Assembly: GCF_009830125.1 (NCBI RefSeq)
Contig: NZ_WUPT01000001.1
Span: forward strand, 1,178,001 to 1,242,000
DNA: 64,000 nt
Source: Kangsaoukella pontilimi
GTDB taxonomy: Bacteria > Pseudomonadota > Alphaproteobacteria > Rhodobacterales > Rhodobacteraceae
Direction of reading: 5' to 3'
Shown: piece after piece, positions 17,883-26,207 of the stretch
How the letters are laid out: every line of letters starts with the position of its first letter
Numbering within the stretch: the stretch's first letter is position 1
Translations under genes and position numbers: made by a program
Notes under the pieces: model-generated
Database searches by the model: none
What the model was told of the DNA's origin: nothing
What the model saw: the letters and a program-made list of their open reading frames with translations, nothing else

Positions 17883-19193
17883 TCAATAGGTCGAGGCGTA
17901 GGCCGCGCAGGCCTCCTCTACTGTCATCTCGGCGACATGCGCGATTTCGGCAGCTTTGTGCGCCAGATAGAGCGGCGCGAAGCCATCCGGGAACCAGCCA
18001 CGCACGGTTGCATCGGAAGAGAAGCGCTCAAGCGCGGCTTCCAGCGTCTCGGGCAGCCGCTCGAACCCACGCGCGGCCAGCGCGCCGGATGAAAGCTCGG
18101 ACAGATCGTCCGTCGTCGGCGACGGCGCGGAAAGCCTCTCTTCCACACCCTGACAGCCGGCGTGAACGATCGCGGCAAGGGCCAGATGCGGACAGGCCGC
18201 GGCATCGGCGGCGCGGTATTCCAGATTGAACTGGCCGGCGATCTTTTCCGGCGTGTCGCTCGTCACCGGACAAATTCTGAGGGACGCCTCGCGGTCCTGC
18301 GCACCGAGATTGTTGAAGGCGGCCGACCAGCGATGCGGCGTCAGCCGCCGGTAAGAGATGTGCGACGGCGCGGTCAGCGCGACAATAGACGGAAGGTATT
18401 TCAGAATGCCCGCCGCGAAGGCACCCGTGACCTCGGACATCCCTGACGGCCCATCCGGATCGTAGGTGCGAAAGCCGCCGTCAGCGTCGACGAAGCTAAA
18501 ATGAATGTGGACGCCATTACCGACAGAGGTCACGTCGCGGATCGGGACAAATGTGGCATCTTCCCCGAAATCGCTGGCAAGGCTCCGCGTGATCTCTCTC
18601 AGAAAGACCGCACCATCCGCGGCGCGCATGCCGATTTCTGGCGCTACCACGACCTCGAACTGATCGGGGCCGTATTCCTTCATGATGCTGTCGGGCGAGA
18701 GACCCGCCCCTTTAAGCGCGCCCATGAGAGCCTCAAGGAACGGGCGCTCTTTCTCGAAAGCTGCGCGACCGAAGCCTTGGTTGGGCATCCCGCCCGCGCG
18801 GAGCTGAAACTCGTGCTCGAACGCCGCATTCAGGCGAAAGCCGGTCAGGCGGTCCAGCCGCTCAAGCGCCTCACGCAGAATCTGGCGCATACAGAAGGGC
18901 CAGGGCGCGCCTGCAAGCGTCACGATATCGCCAAGCATCCAGTGCTCGCGCCCGCCCCCCGGAAGTCTCAGATCGACCTCGGCTTCGGGATCGGGCCTGA
19001 GCAAAAGGTCTCCGACCGACCCGAACGGGCTCTCACCGATCCCGTCGAAACAGGTGATCTGAATATTCGTCGGCACCCATCCCACACCCCGTGTCAGACG
19101 CTTGTCCAACTGGTCGGCAGGAAACGCCTTGCCGCGCACTTTGCCCGCAAGATCGCAGGTTGCCGCCAGAATAAGCGGAGTCGTATCGGTCAT
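17883..19193 (-). CDS. Glutamine synthetase family protein (gamma-glutamyl ligase type)
   Basis: This is a 436-residue member of the glutamine synthetase fold of the kind seen in gamma-glutamylpolyamine and other gamma-glutamyl-amide ligases rather than the housekeeping GlnA. The metal-binding FEHEFQLR stands where GlnA has EPEFF, and KEYGPDQFEVVVAPE, GNGVHIHFSF and the catalytic-domain core around LTPHRWSAAFNNLGAQDR are visible. It overlaps the stop of the RpiR-type gene by four bases (ATGA), so it is translated with that regulator. A longer in-frame start 66 codons upstream runs inside the RpiR gene and is rejected. It probably ligates glutamate to an amine or ammonia in the nitrogen-compound pathway encoded divergently at 20185-28003. 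Confidence 0.85.
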   Translation of the reverse strand: MTDTTPLILAATCDLAGKVRGKAFPADQLDKRLTRGVGWVPTNIQITCFDGIGESPFGSVGDLLLRPDPEAEVDLRLPGGGREHWMLGDIVTLAGAPWPFCMRQILREALERLDRLTGFRLNAAFEHEFQLRAGGMPNQGFGRAAFEKERPFLEALMGALKGAGLSPDSIMKEYGPDQFEVVVAPEIGMRAADGAVFLREITRSLASDFGEDATFVPIRDVTSVGNGVHIHFSFVDADGGFRTYDPDGPSGMSEVTGAFAAGILKYLPSIVALTAPSHISYRRLTPHRWSAAFNNLGAQDREASLRICPVTSDTPEKIAGQFNLEYRAADAAACPHLALAAIVHAGCQGVEERLSAPSPTTDDLSELSSGALAARGFERLPETLEAALERFSSDATVRGWFPDGFAPLYLAHKAAEIAHVAEMTVEEACAAYASTY

Positions 19194-20044
19194 GTCTTGT
19201 CCCTTCCGGTCGGGCGCAGCGCATCCCAGGCTTCGATCCGGGTGCGCGTCTCTTCCCAGCTGTCTTCCGCAATCCGCGTTACGATGGCTTCGGTCACCGC
19301 AAGCGCCGACGAATAGGAATCCCAGAGCGTTCCCGACTCGATCGGCACGGCCAGCACCTCGGAGGCATGCCGGGCAATGGGCGAAATCCACTTGTCCGTC
19401 ATCAGCACGATATCCGCGCCCCGCTGCTGCTGCGCCTGTCGCGCCAGAGTCTCGATCGAGGTCTGATAACGGCGAAAATCCACGATGAAGAACAGATCGC
19501 CCGGCTTCATCCGCAACAGGTAATCCGGCCAGCTCTCAGGGTTCTGCGGCAGGTGATACACCCCCTCGCGCGCCTGCCTGAGGTGAAACGAAAGATGCGC
19601 TGCGATGGTATCGCTGATCCGCCCGCCAATGGTGTAGACAGCGCGCTTCTTGTTCGACAGCACATCGCAGACGCGTGCGAACTGATCTTCGGTAATGGCG
19701 TCGCCCGCCGTCGTCATCTGGTGAACGGTCTTTGCCAGAAAGTCCGCCAGAAACCCGCCTTCAATCTGACGCGCGCCGGGATGCACCTCGACCGGGCTGC
19801 GATCGCCCTCCTTCAGCTCGGAAATCAGCTCGCGCTGAAACTCCTGATAGCCGCTCAGCCCGATCTTTACCATGAACCGCGAAATCGATGCGGTAGAGAC
19901 CTCGGACCGGTTGGAAAGCTCCTGGATAGAGGCGAGGCCAGAGAAGGGATAATCGGCCAGTATCGCCGCCGCCAGCTTGCGCTCCCCGGCGGTCAACTGC
20001 CCGGCGCTGTCCTCGATTCTGTGCTTGATACTTGTTGTCGCCAT
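19190..20044 (-). CDS. MurR/RpiR-family transcriptional regulator
   Basis: The 284-residue regulator has an RpiR helix-turn-helix at residues of about 1-80 (LTAGERKLAAAILADYPF, SNRSEVSTASISRFMVKIGL, YQEFQRELISEL) and a SIS domain from about 110 (VYTIGGRISDTIAAHLSFHL, GDLFFIVDFRRYQTSIETLA). SIS domains usually bind phosphosugars, although family members also regulate amino-acid and nitrogen genes. The ATG at 20044 follows GAGGGGG; a GTG two codons upstream is not needed. It is divergent from the amide-utilisation operon across a 140-base AT-rich space with a perfect 14-bp palindrome, the likely binding site. The first gene downstream, with a four-base overlap, is the glutamine-synthetase-like gene. 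Confidence 0.92.
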   Translation of the reverse strand: MATTSIKHRIEDSAGQLTAGERKLAAAILADYPFSGLASIQELSNRSEVSTASISRFMVKIGLSGYQEFQRELISELKEGDRSPVEVHPGARQIEGGFLADFLAKTVHQMTTAGDAITEDQFARVCDVLSNKKRAVYTIGGRISDTIAAHLSFHLRQAREGVYHLPQNPESWPDYLLRMKPGDLFFIVDFRRYQTSIETLARQAQQQRGADIVLMTDKWISPIARHASEVLAVPIESGTLWDSYSSALAVTEAIVTRIAEDSWEETRTRIEAWDALRPTGRDKT

Positions 20045-20070
20045 GAGCACCCCCTCATCTGACTATTGTA

Positions 20071-20084
20071 GAAAATATATTTTC
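20071..20084. promoter_or_regulatory. Perfect 14-bp palindrome, candidate RpiR operator
   Basis: GAAAATATATTTTC is fully self-complementary. It lies 27 bases upstream of the RpiR start and about 100 bases before the divergent operon. RpiR-type regulators commonly bind AT-centred GAAA/TTTC dyads. A second AT-rich stretch at about 20095-20125 may hold promoter elements for the plus-strand operon. Confidence 0.6.
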
Positions 20085-20184
20085 ATTCAATCTAATTGTT
20101 ATTGACTTTGTAAATTTTTGTTCAATGCTGTCGGAATGATCTGGGGGCTTTCGATATCGCGGCATCACACGGGCTTTACGGCCC

Positions 20185-20958
20185 ATGAATGAGGCCTTGT
20201 CCCCGACCGCGCTCTTGTCCCATGACGATCCAGACGCCGTCGAAATGGTGAATGCCGGATCGGCGCGCGACGTGCTTCTGGTCTGCGAGCACGCCGGCAA
20301 CACTGTTCCGGCCAGTCTCGGTCGCCTCGGGCTCTCAGACGACCTTTTCGAAAGCCATATTGGCTGGGATATCGGCGCAGAAGCCGTCGCACGAAGGATG
20401 GCAGCTGCGCTTGACCTGCCGCTCATCATTCAGCGCTACAGCCGACTGATAATCGACTGCAATCGTCCGCCGGGTGGTGAGGGTTCGGTCCCTGCCCTGA
20501 CGGGCGGCATCCCTGTGCCCGGAAACCAGCGGCTTGGACAGGACGCGTTCGATGCGCGCCGGCGTGCTGTGTTTGACCCTTATGATGCCGCGCTGTCACG
20601 CGCCTTTCTCAGGCCGCGCCTTCGGGCCGTCTTCTCGATCCATTCCTTCACGCCAGATTTTCCCGGCGAGCACCGCCCTTGGGACGCGGGCTTCCTGTCT
20701 CGGAAGGACATTCCGACCGCCCGCGCGCTGATCGACAGGATTAGCGCCGTCGAGCCGTCGCTCTCGCTCGCGCTGAACGAACCTTACCAGATCGAGGATG
20801 CCACTGACTGGCTGATCCCGCGCTACGCCGAGGCACTGAACATGCGGCACTGCCTGATCGAAGTCCGCAACACCCACATCACGGATGCCGCGGGACAGGA
20901 GCGTTGGGCAACGCTTCTCTCCGACGCGATCAACGCCATCATGGAGACGCCGCAATGA
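20185..20958 (+). CDS. N-formylglutamate amidohydrolase family protein
   Basis: This is a 257-residue member of the N-formylglutamate deformylase (HutG/FGase) family of zinc-type hydrolases. Typical segments are VLLVCEHAGNTVP (metal-binding His), HIGWDIGAEAVARRMAAAL, YSRLIIDCNRPP, FSIHSFTPDFPG and LIEVRNTHITD. The start at 20185 has no strong ribosome site, and an in-frame ATG at 20245 could also serve. The next gene overlaps its stop by four bases. No histidine-utilisation genes are nearby, so the substrate is more likely another N-formyl or N-acyl amino compound imported by the ABC system of this operon than the histidine intermediate. Confidence 0.85.
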   Translation: MNEALSPTALLSHDDPDAVEMVNAGSARDVLLVCEHAGNTVPASLGRLGLSDDLFESHIGWDIGAEAVARRMAAALDLPLIIQRYSRLIIDCNRPPGGEGSVPALTGGIPVPGNQRLGQDAFDARRRAVFDPYDAALSRAFLRPRLRAVFSIHSFTPDFPGEHRPWDAGFLSRKDIPTARALIDRISAVEPSLSLALNEPYQIEDATDWLIPRYAEALNMRHCLIEVRNTHITDAAGQERWATLLSDAINAIMETPQ

Positions 20959-21620
20959 CGCTGTCCCGCGACATCCCCCTTGTTCCGGAGCAGTCCGCGC
21001 TTCTGTTCGTGGACGTCCAGAACTTTGCCGCCCATCGCGACGGGGCCGAGTTCAAGGAATTGTCCGAAGCAGCTTTCAGCGAGAAATACGGATGGTTTTT
21101 CAATGAACTGGACAGCAGAGTTATTCCCAACATGCAGGCCATCCAGACCGCCTGCCGCCATGCCGGGATCGAAGTTCTTTACACGACAATCGAAAGTCTG
21201 ACGCTCGACGGGCGCGACCGCTCTCTCGACTACAAGATCACGGGCTTCAACGTGCCGAAGGGGTCATGGGACGGCAAGGTGATCGACCAGATCGCACCGG
21301 AAGGCGACGAAATCGTCTTCCCCAAATCGTCCTCCTCCGTCTTCGTATCGACCCATATCGACTACGTCCTGCGGAACCTCGGAACCCGGCAACTGGTGAT
21401 CTCGGGGCTGATCACGGATCAATGCGTGGAAAGCGCGATACGCGACGCCTGCGACCTTGGCTATCTGGTCACGCAGGTGACCGATGCCTGCCTGACCTAC
21501 ACACCCGAGCGGCACGAAAACTCGCTCCGCGCGATCAAGGGATATTGCCGGCAGGTCACCACCGAACAGCTACTGGACGAACTGCGCGATCTCATGACTC
21601 CCGAGGCGGAGCGCGCCTGA
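20955..21620 (+). CDS. Isochorismatase-fold cysteine hydrolase
   Basis: This is a 221-residue cysteine amidase of the isochorismatase-like family, which includes nicotinamidase, N-carbamoylsarcosine amidase, RutB and biuret hydrolase. The catalytic triad is visible: Asp in LLFVDVQN, Lys in EIVFPKSSSSVF and Cys in ISGLITDQCVESAIRDA, with the usual cis-peptide region before the Cys. The ATG at 20955 overlaps the previous stop (ATGA). Its C-terminus YTPERHENSLRAIKGYC resembles that of ureide and carbamoyl hydrolases. It probably cleaves an amide or carbamoyl bond of the imported compound; the exact substrate cannot be read from sequence. Confidence 0.87.
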   Translation: MTLSRDIPLVPEQSALLFVDVQNFAAHRDGAEFKELSEAAFSEKYGWFFNELDSRVIPNMQAIQTACRHAGIEVLYTTIESLTLDGRDRSLDYKITGFNVPKGSWDGKVIDQIAPEGDEIVFPKSSSSVFVSTHIDYVLRNLGTRQLVISGLITDQCVESAIRDACDLGYLVTQVTDACLTYTPERHENSLRAIKGYCRQVTTEQLLDELRDLMTPEAERA

Positions 21621-21621
21621 A

Positions 21622-22359
21622 ATGATGCTCGAGCTTCGCACCCTCAGCAAATGCTTCGGCGGCGTGCAGGCGGTGCGCGACGTGAGTTTCGCGATCGAAC
21701 CGGGCGAGATACGCGGGCTGATCGGTCCGAATGGCGCGGGAAAATCCACTCTGGTCAACCTGATCTCGGGCCTTCTGAGACCCACGGGCGGTGAGATCGT
21801 GCTTGACGGGCGTTCGATGACGGGACTTCGCGCGGATCAATGCGCCAGAAACGGTATCGCCCGCACCTTCCAGAACCTGCGCCTCTTCTCGAGCCTGACC
21901 GTCGAACAGAATATCGACGTCGCGCGGCAGGCGGGGCACGATCCCGCCCTCATCGATGCGGCCCTGGTCGAGTTCGGTCTCACCCGGCACCTTGCCCGCC
22001 CGGCGGGAGCCTTGGCCTATGGCGACCAGAGGCGGCTCGAGATCGTGCGTGCGCTGGCACTGGCGCCCAAGCTGTTGATGCTGGACGAACCCGCAGCCGG
22101 CATGAACGAGGAAGAGACCGCCGCGCTCGGTCAGTCTCTGGAATGGGTGCGCGACGCTGCCGACTGCGCACTTCTCGTCATCGACCACGACCTGAAATTC
22201 ATCATGACCCTTTGTCACCGCATCGCGGTCATGGACATGGGCGCTGTCATCGCCTCGGGCGACCCGGCCGAGATCGCGCGAAACCCCGAAGTCATACGTG
22301 CCTATCTGGGAGATGCGGGCGGCGACGATGCCCCGCAACCCACCGAACTCGTACATTAA
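21622..22359 (+). CDS. Liv-type ABC transporter ATPase (LivG-like)
   Basis: This is a 245-residue nucleotide-binding subunit of a branched-chain amino acid/amide (HAAT) type importer. Walker A is GPNGAGKS at about residues 36-43, the family-specific GIARTFQNLRLFSSLTV Q-loop region follows, the signature-like LAYGDQRRLEIVRALA precedes Walker B LLMLDEP, and the H-loop is LVIDHDLKFIM. It is the first transporter gene, two bases after the isochorismatase-fold gene. The order of the set is ATPase, binding protein, ATPase, permease, permease. Urea and short-chain amide importers belong to the same family. Confidence 0.92.
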   Translation: MMLELRTLSKCFGGVQAVRDVSFAIEPGEIRGLIGPNGAGKSTLVNLISGLLRPTGGEIVLDGRSMTGLRADQCARNGIARTFQNLRLFSSLTVEQNIDVARQAGHDPALIDAALVEFGLTRHLARPAGALAYGDQRRLEIVRALALAPKLLMLDEPAAGMNEEETAALGQSLEWVRDAADCALLVIDHDLKFIMTLCHRIAVMDMGAVIASGDPAEIARNPEVIRAYLGDAGGDDAPQPTELVH

Positions 22360-22382
22360 GACAACCAGCAAGGAGACTGAAA

Positions 22383-23534
22383 ATGAGGGCTTTTTCTCTG
22401 ACAATCGCAGGCTGCATGGCACTTGCAGCGCCTGCCGCCGCGCAGGACACGATCAAGATCGGCCTCGGCGTTCCGATGACCGGCGACTACGCGCCCTATG
22501 CCGAATGGCAGGGCGCGCGCTGTATGGCCGAGATGATCAATGCCGAGGGCGGCGTGAACGACCAGATGATCGAAGTGCTTGTGCAGGATTCCGGCGCCGA
22601 CACGCAGACCGCCATTTCGCTGGCGCAGAAGTTTCTCGATGAGGGCGCGGTCATGCTTGGCACGATCCCCTTCTCGGACACGATGATCCCGGTCGCGCAG
22701 GTGGCCCAGAGCTATGGCGTTTCGATCTTCCAGCCGCAATCGACCCAGGTCGAGATGCACGCGGGCATCGTGGACAACTTCTTCACGGGCGTCTCGCCCG
22801 ACCCGTTCACCGCCACCGCCGCCGCCAATCACGCGCTTGCGCAGGGCGTCAAGAACGTGGTCCTGCTGACGTCGGACGAAGGCGGAAGCTGGTCGGCAAA
22901 AACGCCGCTCTGGTTCGGGGACGTGATCGAGGCGGGCGGCGGCAAGGTGCTGACCAAACTGAACTTCAGCTTCGGCACCTCGGACTGGTCGCCCCAGATT
23001 GCCGAGATGCGCGCACTGGGCGAAGATATCGACGCTGTCTATATCTCGTCGATCATGCCCGATGTCGGCGTCCTGATCCGTCAGCTTCGAAGCGCGGGCA
23101 TCGACGCGTGGGTCGTCGGCTCAGACGGGTTCGATGACCCGTCGCTCGACGCCATCGCCACCGATGACGCCTCGCTTCTCGACCGGGTATTCTTCGCCAC
23201 CCTCGCCCCCAGCCAGGCAGACAGCGCGGTGGTGAACTTCATCGCTGACTGCGCCGAGATGGGCATCGACGTGCCGGGTCTCTTCCCGGCCACGGGTGCC
23301 GACACGGTCAAGGCCGTCGCCTGGGCCGTCGAGCAATCCGGCAGCACCGACCCCGAGACCATCTCGGCAACGCTTCGCGATGCCGACAGTATTCCGGTCC
23401 TGACCGTGGACAGCATCTCGTTCAAGGAGACGCGCACTTACGCACAGCGGACGATCCCAGTGATCGGGTTCGAGAATGGCGAGCGGGTTCTCATCGCGAA
23501 CGAGATCCCCACCAACACGCCGACCGACTGGTAA
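22383..23534 (+). CDS. Liv-type periplasmic substrate-binding protein
   Basis: This is a 383-residue type I binding protein. Residues 1-21 are a signal peptide ending APAAAQ, and the mature protein starts near DTIKIGLGVPMTGDYAPYA, the usual start of Leu/Ile/Val- and amide-binding proteins. DSGADTQTAISLAQKFLDEG and NVVLLTSDEGGSW fit the fold. It should capture the substrate in the periplasm and pass it to the LivH/LivM-like permeases. The substrate is unknown; the neighbouring amidase genes suggest an amide or N-formyl compound rather than a branched-chain amino acid. A GC-rich stem-loop follows its stop. Confidence 0.92.
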   Translation: MRAFSLTIAGCMALAAPAAAQDTIKIGLGVPMTGDYAPYAEWQGARCMAEMINAEGGVNDQMIEVLVQDSGADTQTAISLAQKFLDEGAVMLGTIPFSDTMIPVAQVAQSYGVSIFQPQSTQVEMHAGIVDNFFTGVSPDPFTATAAANHALAQGVKNVVLLTSDEGGSWSAKTPLWFGDVIEAGGGKVLTKLNFSFGTSDWSPQIAEMRALGEDIDAVYISSIMPDVGVLIRQLRSAGIDAWVVGSDGFDDPSLDAIATDDASLLDRVFFATLAPSQADSAVVNFIADCAEMGIDVPGLFPATGADTVKAVAWAVEQSGSTDPETISATLRDADSIPVLTVDSISFKETRTYAQRTIPVIGFENGERVLIANEIPTNTPTDW

Positions 23535-23543
23535 GAAAGGAGC

Positions 23544-23569
23544 CGGGCGGGGCCACTGCGCCCTGCCCG
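23544..23569 (+). other. Intergenic stem-loop after the binding-protein gene
   Basis: CGGGCGGGGC (23544-23553) pairs with GCCCTGCCCG (23560-23569), giving ten pairs including one G-U, with a six-base loop. No U-run follows, and the next gene starts eight bases later. This fits an mRNA-stabilising element or weak attenuator. Confidence 0.6.
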
Positions 23570-23576
23570 ACCGCAC

Positions 23577-24281
23577 ATGCTGGACATCCGGAATCTCAAG
23601 GTCTTGTACGGTCCGATCGAGGCGGTGCACGGCATCTCGCTTCGGGTCGAGGAAGGGCAATGCGTGACGCTGCTCGGGCCGAATGGCGCGGGCAAGAGCT
23701 CGACCATTTCCGCGATCTGTGGCGTCGCGAAGGCGACGGGCGACATCACCTTTCTTGGACAGGACCTGCTGGGAACCGAGATCGAGGATCGCGTAAGGGC
23801 CGGCATCTCCGTGTCACCTGAGGGGCGTCGCATTTTCAGCAACCTCAGCGTCGAGGCCAACCTGCAGCTCGGCGCAGGCATCCGCACCGACCGCGACGGC
23901 ATCGAGGCGGATATCGATCACTGGTTCACAACCTTCCCGATCCTGGGCGAGCGCCGGACCCAATCCGCCGGAACACTGTCTGGCGGCGAGCAGCAGATGC
24001 TCGCCATCGCGCGGGCACTTATGGCCAAGCCGAAAATTCTGCTGCTGGACGAACCGAGCCTCGGCCTTGCGCCGCGCATCGTCGGTCAGATCTTCGACAT
24101 GATCGAACAGCTCAAATCCGAAGGCATGACGATCCTTCTGGTCGAGCAGAACGCGCGTCAGGCGCTTCGGATCTCGGACTACGCCTATCTCTTGAATACC
24201 GGCACCATCCAGGCCGAGGGCACAACAGCGACGCTCGGCCAGAACGACGAACTCATGGCGAAACTGACGGGGCTGGGCTGA
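23577..24281 (+). CDS. Liv-type ABC transporter ATPase (LivF-like)
   Basis: This 234-residue ATPase is the second nucleotide-binding subunit of the importer. Walker A is GPNGAGKS, the signature LSGGEQQMLAIARALM precedes Walker B LLLDEPSLGLAP, and the switch region is LLVEQNARQALRISDYAYLL, all typical of LivF/UrtE. The short length and the YVLNTG-like DYAYLLNTGTIQAEG ending also match. The permease gene begins one base after its stop. It pairs with the LivG-like ATPase to power uptake. Confidence 0.92.
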   Translation: MLDIRNLKVLYGPIEAVHGISLRVEEGQCVTLLGPNGAGKSSTISAICGVAKATGDITFLGQDLLGTEIEDRVRAGISVSPEGRRIFSNLSVEANLQLGAGIRTDRDGIEADIDHWFTTFPILGERRTQSAGTLSGGEQQMLAIARALMAKPKILLLDEPSLGLAPRIVGQIFDMIEQLKSEGMTILLVEQNARQALRISDYAYLLNTGTIQAEGTTATLGQNDELMAKLTGLG

Positions 24282-24282
24282 G

Positions 24283-25179
24283 ATGGACTATGCCATTCAA
24301 CAGATGGTCAACGCGCTCTCCTTTGGGGCCGAATACGCGCTTCTGGCACTTGGGCTGGCCATCGTCTTCTCGGTCATGGGGCTGGTGAACTTCGCCCATG
24401 GCGACGTGATCGCGGTGGGCGGCTATACCATGGTCGCCTTCGCCGCAATCGTCACCGCAAACCCCTGGATCGTCATCCTGGGAGCCATCGTGGCCGCCGC
24501 GCTGACCTCGGTTCTGCTCGAACGAGTGGCCTTCAGACCGGTCCGATACGCGGATCCCACGACCGGGCTTCTGACCGCCTTCGGCGTGTCGATCGTCCTT
24601 CAGAACCTTTTCCTTCTCTTCGTCTCTCCCCGCCCTATCGCGGTCACCTCGCTCTACTTCATGGACGTGCCCATCGAGATGTTCGGTGTGCAGGTCTCGT
24701 CGCTCCAGCTTCTGGAGTCGGTGACGACCGTGTTGGTCATCGTCGGGCTTACCCTGTTTCTCAACCGCTCGGTCTGGGGGCTCGCCATGCGCGCTGCGTC
24801 GCTCGATTTCGAGATGGTGCGCCTGATGGGCATCCGGGCGAACAGGGTCTTCGCGCTCGCCTTCCTGATCTCGGGGCTTCTGGCAGGTCTCGCGTGCATC
24901 TTCATCATGGCGCGGCGCGGATCGGTCGATCCGCATCTCGGCTTCAACCCGGTGCTCAAGGCCTTCGTCGCCTGTGTGGTGGGCGGCTTCGGCAGCCTGC
25001 CGGGAGCGGTCCTGGGCGGTTTCCTTCTGGGCGCTGTCGAGGTGGGAATGCTTGTCCTTCTGCCGCAGGAATACGGCGGCATGAAGGACGCCTTCGTCTT
25101 CGGCATCATCGCCCTGATCCTCGTCTGGCGACCGAACGGCATCCTCAGCCCCGCCGTTGAGAAGGGAGACAAGCTGTGA
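24283..25179 (+). CDS. Liv-type ABC transporter permease (LivH-like)
   Basis: This 298-residue inner-membrane permease has about eight hydrophobic segments and the LivH landmarks ALGLAIVFSVMGLVNFAHGD, the GLAMRAASLDFEMVRLMGI coupling loop and CVVGGFGSLPGAVLGGFLLG. It forms the membrane channel with the LivM-like protein, whose GTG start overlaps its stop by four bases. Full length, no oddities. Confidence 0.92.
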   Translation: MDYAIQQMVNALSFGAEYALLALGLAIVFSVMGLVNFAHGDVIAVGGYTMVAFAAIVTANPWIVILGAIVAAALTSVLLERVAFRPVRYADPTTGLLTAFGVSIVLQNLFLLFVSPRPIAVTSLYFMDVPIEMFGVQVSSLQLLESVTTVLVIVGLTLFLNRSVWGLAMRAASLDFEMVRLMGIRANRVFALAFLISGLLAGLACIFIMARRGSVDPHLGFNPVLKAFVACVVGGFGSLPGAVLGGFLLGAVEVGMLVLLPQEYGGMKDAFVFGIIALILVWRPNGILSPAVEKGDKL

Positions 25180-26198
25180 CCCTCGCCCGGCACCAGAAAC
25201 GCGGCCTGATCGGCGCGGCGCTTCTGTCGCTCATCCTGATCGCCATCGGGGTGCTGGCCGCATGGTTCGGCTCGCGCTACCAGCTTCGGCTGGTCTATGG
25301 CGCCTATGTGAACCTGCTGGTGGTGCTCGGTCTTCAGGTCTTCATGGGTAATGCCCGCGTCACCAACCTGAGCCACAGCGCCTTCATGGGGATCGGGGCC
25401 TATGCGGCGGCGATCTGCGTGACACCGGCGGCAACCAAGGCGATCTCGCTTCCCGACGCGCCATGGGGTCTGGCGGCCTTCACGCTCGACCCGCTGACCT
25501 CCGCAATCATCGCCATCGTCATCACCGCCGCCATCGCCGCGCTCGTCGGCCTGTTCATTGTGCGGATGACCGCGATCGGCGCCACCATCGCGTCCCTTGC
25601 CGTACTGGTCATCATCCACTCGATCTTTCTGTTCCGGACCGACATCTTCAAAGGCAACCAGGCCTTCTTCGGCATCCCGCAGGTCTTTTCGCTGACCTCT
25701 ATCGTGGTCCTGTCGGTGGTTGTGGTCCTGATCGCCCGCGGCTTCCGTGAAAGCCACTGGGGCATCCAGCTTCGTGCCTCGGCTGATGACGAGACGGGCG
25801 CCGCGGCCATGGGGGTCAATGTGGTGCGGCTGAGGCTGGTCGCCTGGGTTCTGTCGGGTATCATCCTGGCGCTGGCCGGGATCGCCTATGCCTATTACCT
25901 CGGTACCATCTCGGCCCGTCCCTTCTACTTCAATCACGTCTTCCTGACGCTCGCGATGCTGATCCTCGGGGGGATGCGCACTGTCACCGGCGCGGTCCTC
26001 GGCACTTTTCTGATCTCCTTCGGGCTGGAGGTGGTACGTTGGCTTGAAACCGGCCCCGTGGTCGCCGGGGTCGACCTACCCGAGGCGCTCGGCCTCTCCG
26101 GCGTCGTTCTCGGGCTGGTGATCGTTCTGACCATGACGCTCCGCCCGCAAGGCGTGATGGGCGACCGCGAGATCGAGGACATCATACTGAGGCGCTAG
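25176..26198 (+). CDS. Liv-type ABC transporter permease (LivM-like)
   Basis: This is a 340-residue permease starting with GTG, overlapping the previous stop (GTGA). It shows the LivM features FMGNARVTNLSHSAFMGIGAYAAA, the LRASADDETGAAAMGVNV coupling helix and LAMLILGGMRTVTGAVLGTFL. Its membrane segments and length are normal. It completes a five-gene importer, with the formamidase-family gene directly downstream. Confidence 0.92.
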   Translation: MTLARHQKRGLIGAALLSLILIAIGVLAAWFGSRYQLRLVYGAYVNLLVVLGLQVFMGNARVTNLSHSAFMGIGAYAAAICVTPAATKAISLPDAPWGLAAFTLDPLTSAIIAIVITAAIAALVGLFIVRMTAIGATIASLAVLVIIHSIFLFRTDIFKGNQAFFGIPQVFSLTSIVVLSVVVVLIARGFRESHWGIQLRASADDETGAAAMGVNVVRLRLVAWVLSGIILALAGIAYAYYLGTISARPFYFNHVFLTLAMLILGGMRTVTGAVLGTFLISFGLEVVRWLETGPVVAGVDLPEALGLSGVVLGLVIVLTMTLRPQGVMGDREIEDIILRR

Positions 26199-26207
26199 GA
26201 GGCGTGC

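Noticed and set aside
20185-20958. HutG of a histidine-utilisation operon
   Set aside because: No hutH, hutU or hutI genes are around it; the context is an amide importer operon.
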